From contig CADBNE010000004.1 in assembly GCA_902795975.1 (NCBI GenBank), positions 1 through 17,574 of the forward strand: DNA of 17,574 nucleotides. Reading direction: 5' to 3'. Under the pieces are notes generated by a model. The model saw only the letters and a list, made by a program, of their open reading frames with translations, was not told where the DNA came from and searched no databases. Shown here one piece after another: positions 14,331 through 17,574 of the stretch (within the stretch, counting starts at the first letter, position 1; each line of letters opens with the position of its first letter). The DNA comes from an uncultured Erysipelotrichaceae bacterium (GTDB taxonomy: Bacteria > Bacillota_I > Bacilli_A > RF39 > UBA660). Made by a program: the position numbers and the translations under genes.

Positions 14331-14762
14331 TTAATCCTTTTTTTCAAATTCTGTTTTCATTAACTCAGACATTTTATCATCAAGTTCCATTTCTTTACAC
14401 AAAAAATCAAAATTATCGTATGTAATACAATTATTTTTTTCTATATTATTTTTTATCTCTTCAAATTTTCTCATATTTGAAATTTTGTTTTCATCATCAC
14501 AAAACATTTCGAACATCTCAACTTTATCCAAGATATGCCCATTTAAAACCTGTTGAAGCAACTGATCAGTTCTTTCATTTTTCATAGTTCTATTTTTGAT
14601 TAAAAAAGTATAATCCGCTTTAATTCTAGCTATACATAAATCTTTTAGCTGTTCCTCACCAAAATTAAATCCAGCACCATATAAATTCATTCTTTCAGAC
14701 AAATCTAAATTAGGATTAGCTTTTATTTGTTCAATACTAATTGTTTCACTATTTATATGCAT
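14331..14762 (-). CDS. Small soluble protein of unknown function
   Basis: 143 residues from ATG at 14762; a GTG three codons upstream is less likely because AGGA lies about 10 nt before the ATG but almost touches the GTG. Predicted cytoplasmic and mostly helical: ISIEQIKANPNLDLSERMNLYGAGFNFGEEQLKDLCIARIK near the N-terminus, then an acidic stretch with MFEMFCDDENK and a charged tail. No family is recognised. An extended -10, TGaTAAAAT (TAAAAT at 14788-14783), lies just upstream, so it may start the two-gene transcript with 13547-14278. Confidence 0.68.
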   Translation of the reverse strand: MHINSETISIEQIKANPNLDLSERMNLYGAGFNFGEEQLKDLCIARIKADYTFLIKNRTMKNERTDQLLQQVLNGHILDKVEMFEMFCDDENKISNMRKFEEIKNNIEKNNCITYDNFDFLCKEMELDDKMSELMKTEFEKKD

Positions 14763-14795
14763 ATTTTCCACATCCTAAGTTTATTTTATCATATA

Positions 14796-14824
14796 AAAAA
14801 GAAAAAGACTATTTAAGTCTTTTT
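14796..14824 (-). terminator. Intrinsic terminator of the Ser-variant transglutaminase-like gene
   Basis: AAAAAGACT (14802-14810) and AGTCTTTTT (14816-14824) form a perfect 9-bp stem, followed on the minus strand by six U (complement of 14795-14800). It overlaps the stop at 14809. Confidence 0.78.
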
Positions 14825-15795
14825 GTATATCCATTATTTAATGATTCATTATATACAGCTAATTCATTATGGTCAGTAGTTAACTTATTATTTTGATTTG
14901 ATAAATCAAATTCTACAGTTGAATCATCTTCTAATAAAATTTCATTCCATGTATGTTGTTTATTTCCAACTTTACCATTTACTAAAAAGCATGGTACTTT
15001 CATATAATGATTATTTAAAAGTAATTTTAATAATCTTGATTTACCAACACTTGTACCCTTTTTATGTTCTAAAGTTAATATTGGGTCTTGAGAATCAACT
15101 CTATCAGGTTTTAGCGTACCATCACTGTTGTTTGCTGAAAAATCGTATCCTATATTAGCACTAATCCATTTATAAGCATAAATAGTCTTTTCTAAATTTT
15201 TAGCATTCTTTATTTGAACAGGAGTACGTCTATAAAAATTAGTACAAATTTCTCTCATTCTTTTAATACGTGCTAAAGTGTTGGAAGTTAGTTTTTGAAT
15301 AAGTACACTAAATCTTTCCTCATCGCAATTCATCATCCAACTTTCAAAATAAAGATTAGAAAAATTATATTTTTCTTCAAGCTTATTATTTAACATTGAA
15401 GAAATTTTTACATTTGATTTCAAACTATCAAAATTTAATTCAGCATTTTCACTAAATATTAAATTAGTAATATCAATAACAATATTTCTTTTTGAATCAA
15501 CTAAACTTAATATATTACATAATGAATTAAATATTAATATATTTTCTTTTAAATTATCAAATTTAAATACAATATCTAATTTTTCATTTTCAGGAATATC
15601 ATTTATATAGTTTATAATTGTATATTTACTATCATTAAGTTCACTATTAATATATATAGTTAATAAATTTTTGGATAGTATATACTCATTTCCAATTTTG
15701 TCAAACCAATTACTACCTAAAATATTTGATTTCATATCATAGCTATCAAATTCGTAATCAGTACCTTTTCCAATATTTCTATAAAAAGATTGCAT
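14809..15795 (-). CDS. Transglutaminase-like protein with Ser in the catalytic Cys position
   Basis: 328 residues, ATG preceded by GGTG. No signal peptide or TM helix, so cytoplasmic. Residues 45-150 are alternating strands and helices without a known match. The C-terminal part follows the transglutaminase-like order: IYAYKWISANIGYDFS (205-220), then KKGTSVGKSRLLKLLLNNHYMKVPC (246 on), KQHTWNEILLE (His281) and VEFDLSN (Asp297). In active members the first block reads KG-x-C-x-G-Y-A; here Ser249 (codon AGT, one base from TGT) takes the Cys place. His and Asp are kept. It may be a binding domain rather than an enzyme, or a Ser-type variant; I cannot tell. It shares its fold with the 11451-12824 product but not its membrane helices. 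Confidence 0.72.
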   Translation of the reverse strand: MQSFYRNIGKGTDYEFDSYDMKSNILGSNWFDKIGNEYILSKNLLTIYINSELNDSKYTIINYINDIPENEKLDIVFKFDNLKENILIFNSLCNILSLVDSKRNIVIDITNLIFSENAELNFDSLKSNVKISSMLNNKLEEKYNFSNLYFESWMMNCDEERFSVLIQKLTSNTLARIKRMREICTNFYRRTPVQIKNAKNLEKTIYAYKWISANIGYDFSANNSDGTLKPDRVDSQDPILTLEHKKGTSVGKSRLLKLLLNNHYMKVPCFLVNGKVGNKQHTWNEILLEDDSTVEFDLSNQNNKLTTDHNELAVYNESLNNGYTKRLK

Positions 15796-15811
15796 AAAAT
15801 CACCAACTCGT

Positions 15812-15840
15812 ATTATAACACATAATAAGTATTATCAATA
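15812..15840 (-). promoter_or_regulatory. Promoter of the 14809-15795 gene
   Basis: TATGTGTTATAAT extended -10 (TATAAT at 15817-15812) with a weak TATTGA (15840-15835) 17 nt upstream. The leader is about 10-15 nt and reads CGAGTTGGTGATTTT. Confidence 0.65.
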
Positions 15841-15876
15841 TAATTATTTATATAAAAAATTAATATTAAATCTATT

Positions 15877-16569
15877 CTAAATATTTTCTTCTAAAGATAA
15901 CACTTTTACATTTGATTTATCTTTATCATTATTAGCATATTTTATAAAAATATCATTATCCATATTATTTAATAACTCTTTCAAATCTTTTTCAGACATT
16001 TCATTTAATACGCCTAATAATTGTTCCTTATTTAAAGTTTCGAAATAAGAATTTTTTATATTTGTAATATATTCATTTTTCATATTTTTAAATGATGTGA
16101 CTTGTTCTAATTGAATATAATATTTTTGAAATAATAAATATAAATATTGATTTTTTAATTCTATATCTTCAAAATATAAATTTAAGCCAATATCACTACA
16201 ATTAATGCCATTAATACTTTTATCAGTCCAATTAATAGCAAATGTTAAATCTATTTTAGAATTATTAAAATTTATATCTTTAATAATTTCATGATCATTT
16301 AAAATAAAATTTACTATGTTACATATTTCATTAAAACTTATAACATAAGAAGTTGTTGCACGTTCCGAAATACTAGATTTAGAACCATAATTTCCAAACA
16401 TAAACATTATTTGTGAATCATTATTACAAACATATATTTCAATATCTAATTGAGGTGCATTTAAATTTCCTAAAATTTTAAATCTATTTTCAATATAAGG
16501 ACAATATTTTATAATTACATTTTTAATATATGATATTAAATCATCCTGATTTTGTATGAGATTATTCAT
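15877..16569 (-). CDS. Soluble protein of unknown function
   Basis: 230 residues from ATG at 16569. The start is decided by GGAGG (16575-16579), 5 nt upstream; a TTG four codons earlier would overlap that site. No signal peptide or TM helix is seen. Middle strands (LDIEIYVCNNDSQIMFMFGNYG, KIDLTFAINWTDKSI, IGLNLYFED) suggest a beta-rich domain, and a helical Leu/Glu-rich C-terminus follows (LNKEQLLGVLNEMSEKDLKELLNNM). No family is recognised. An extended -10, TGaTATAAT (TATAAT at 16605-16600), lies upstream; no clear terminator follows before the 15795 promoter. Confidence 0.72.
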   Translation of the reverse strand: MNNLIQNQDDLISYIKNVIIKYCPYIENRFKILGNLNAPQLDIEIYVCNNDSQIMFMFGNYGSKSSISERATTSYVISFNEICNIVNFILNDHEIIKDINFNNSKIDLTFAINWTDKSINGINCSDIGLNLYFEDIELKNQYLYLLFQKYYIQLEQVTSFKNMKNEYITNIKNSYFETLNKEQLLGVLNEMSEKDLKELLNNMDNDIFIKYANNDKDKSNVKVLSLEENI

Positions 16570-16599
16570 AATTTCCTCCAAAATATATAATTGTATTTT

Positions 16600-16608
16600 A
16601 TTATATCA
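16600..16608 (-). promoter_or_regulatory. Extended -10 promoter of the 15877-16569 gene
   Basis: TATATGATATAAT on the minus strand (TATAAT at 16605-16600 with TGA before it). No convincing -35 is present. The start would be near 16593, about 14 nt before GGAGG. Confidence 0.5.
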
Positions 16609-16621
16609 TATAAATCATTAT

Positions 16622-16911
16622 TTATGGACTACAAGTCTCAATCTTTAATTTTTTATTCTTAATCTTAAACATAATACTACCATCTTGAGCTGTTCTATAT
16701 ATTTTTGTATTTAGAAAATATAATTTGTTATTATCAATATTCAATTCTTTGATACATGAATAATACTTAATTTTCTTTTTATCTAATACTTTAATTAATT
16801 TTTTTCTAAATCATTAAACTCTCCACAATTAAATATTACCTTCTCTGCTTTAAAATTATTTACTAAATTAATTGATTCTCCCATATGATCATAATCTCCA
16901 TGTGCTGATTG
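16622..16911 (-). pseudogene. Remnant of a ComEC-type metallo-beta-lactamase-fold hydrolase (frameshifted, internally deleted)
   Basis: No complete gene lies between 16570 and 16961. The minus strand from 16911 reads HGDYDHMGESINLVNN, the H-x-D-x-D-H metal motif of the metallo-beta-lactamase fold, then KAEKVIFNCGEFNDLEK, where it hits a stop. Adding one A to the A7 run at 16799-16805 restores a frame that continues KLIKVLDKKKIKYYS and LNIDNNKLYFLNTK, and then jumps to IYRTAQDGSIMFKIK and a C-terminal KIETCSP. That end matches what I recall of the C-terminus of ComEC/Rec2-type secreted hydrolases, so about 100 central residues with the remaining metal ligands seem to be missing. A TGA stands at 16914-16912, so the 5' part is also gone. 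Not functional as an enzyme. Confidence 0.72.
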
Positions 16912-16961
16912 TCAAAAAGTAAGTCAAATTTAAGCAAAGAAAAAAGGAAGCATGCTGATTC

Positions 16962-17574
16962 CTAAATAGTTTTATTAGTATTCTTTTTTTCTTTTATTTG
17001 TACTAATATTGTACTTCCGAATTCTAAAAGTTTTTCTTTATTTTTAATTATATTAATAAATTCTTCGTGATTATATGTTTCATATAAATACCTAATTGCT
17101 ATGTAAGATAAATTATAACCATTTTTATTTCCAAAACTTCTGTCATTATGATTTAATTTATTTAAATCAACATTATCACAACATTCTAAATTTTCTTCTA
17201 AAAAAAGGTTATATGTTCTATAATCTCTTAAATCATCTTTTTGACCTGAAAAGAGTTGTGCAAGTCCTTCATCAACCCATGTAATTCTTTCATTATCTTT
17301 CCCATATACATAATATTTATATAAATGATGAACTAATTCATGTATTAATCCCTTAAACATATATTCTTTTGTTTTATTTCCGTTTAAATTTATATATGCA
17401 AATGCTCCTGTATCATTAAAGAAACCAGAAAATGATGACTTTCCATATACAAAACCTGCTTGTTCTTCATTATCAGTTAGTGCCAACATTATTTTAGTAT
17501 CTTGATTTATTGATAATTCCTCTTTAATTTTACCGATGTTTTCATTAAAATAATTTATAAATTCATTAGAAAAG
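16962..17574 (-). CDS. Gluzincin-type metallopeptidase (HExxH), N-terminal part outside window
   Basis: The frame is open to the window edge: 28 codons without a stop precede the first internal Met at 17489, so the gene extends further upstream and the start is not seen. The visible part has about 203 residues. The catalytic motif is LIHELVHHLY, the zinc-binding HExxH. About 20 residues after it, TWVDEGLAQLF supplies the third ligand (Glu), the spacing seen in gluzincins such as the peptidase MA group. Upstream strands (GFVYG, TGAFAYINLNG) fit the edge strand over the active site. The tail KEKKNTNKTI is polar. Subcellular location cannot be judged without the N-terminus. It is followed by the decayed metallo-beta-lactamase remnant. 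Confidence 0.82.
   Translation of the reverse strand, partial: FSNEFINYFNENIGKIKEELSINQDTKIMLALTDNEEQAGFVYGKSSFSGFFNDTGAFAYINLNGNKTKEYMFKGLIHELVHHLYKYYVYGKDNERITWVDEGLAQLFSGQKDDLRDYRTYNLFLEENLECCDNVDLNKLNHNDRSFGNKNGYNLSYIAIRYLYETYNHEEFINIIKNKEKLLEFGSTILVQIKEKKNTNKTI

Noticed and set aside
1..17574. The idea that UGA encodes Trp (Mollicute code), prompted by the absence of TGA stops.
   Set aside because: Trp in MraY, FtsW, LCP and other genes is TGG, and the proteins have normal family lengths with the standard code.
1..17574. CRISPR arrays, IS elements, integrases, tRNA or rRNA genes.
   Set aside because: No regularly spaced repeats, no transposase or recombinase motifs, no cloverleaf or rRNA-like G+C-rich stretch was seen on either strand.

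Overview
The window is chromosomal DNA of a very A+T-rich, low-G+C Gram-positive bacterium (Bacillota), about a quarter G+C by eye. The supporting signs are AGGAGG/GGGGG-type ribosome binding sites, many short U-tailed intrinsic terminators, a peptidoglycan pathway (MraY, FtsW) and a BY-kinase/PHP-phosphatase (CpsD/CpsB) pair. Trp is read from TGG, so the standard code applies, yet none of the 21 intact genes whose stop is visible ends in TGA (14 TAA, 7 TAG). I cannot name the species; an uncultured gut Bacilli or Erysipelotrichia-like lineage would fit. All genes but one lie on the minus strand. I see no rRNA, tRNA, IS, integrase or CRISPR.

Layout, in window order. (1) 1-2363, cell wall: ftsW (3' part outside the window), a DUF2752 membrane protein and mraY. 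(2) 2391-4998, envelope-stress-type unit: an ECF sigma factor, a putative membrane anti-sigma factor overlapping it by 8 nt and carrying a duplicated extracellular module, and a small two-TM protein, closed by a terminator. (3) 5026-6173: a membrane-anchored SGNH/GDSL hydrolase translationally coupled to an 88-residue two-TM protein. (4) 6151-8400: cpsC-cpsD-cpsB, the chain-length/tyrosine-kinase/phosphatase control module of surface polysaccharide synthesis, with its own extended -10 promoter and terminator and no glycosyltransferases. (5) 8439-8646: an independently transcribed 38-residue membrane protein too short for ordinary gene calling. (6) 8765-9836: two overlapping VanZ-family genes preceded by a leader with a terminator hairpin and a short SD-equipped ORF. 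(7) 9877-11424: a LytR-CpsA-Psr (LCP) ligase. (8) 11427-12906: a transglutaminase-fold membrane protein, divergent from the only plus-strand gene, a polytopic membrane protein (12971-13534). (9) 13547-16605: four soluble proteins, three unrecognised and one transglutaminase-like with Ser where the catalytic Cys should be. (10) 16622-17574: a decayed ComEC-type metallo-beta-lactamase-fold remnant and an HExxH metallopeptidase running off the window edge.

Taken together, most of the window serves the cell envelope: lipid I synthesis (MraY), septal glycan polymerisation (FtsW), polymer attachment to the wall (LCP), polymer length control (CpsC/D/B), lipid or glycan deacylation (SGNH hydrolase) and probable envelope sensing (sigma/anti-sigma, VanZ pair). 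The right-hand third is more accessory in character: unfamiliar proteins, a pseudogene and many separate promoters sharing an extended -10 (TRTGnTATAAT) pattern.
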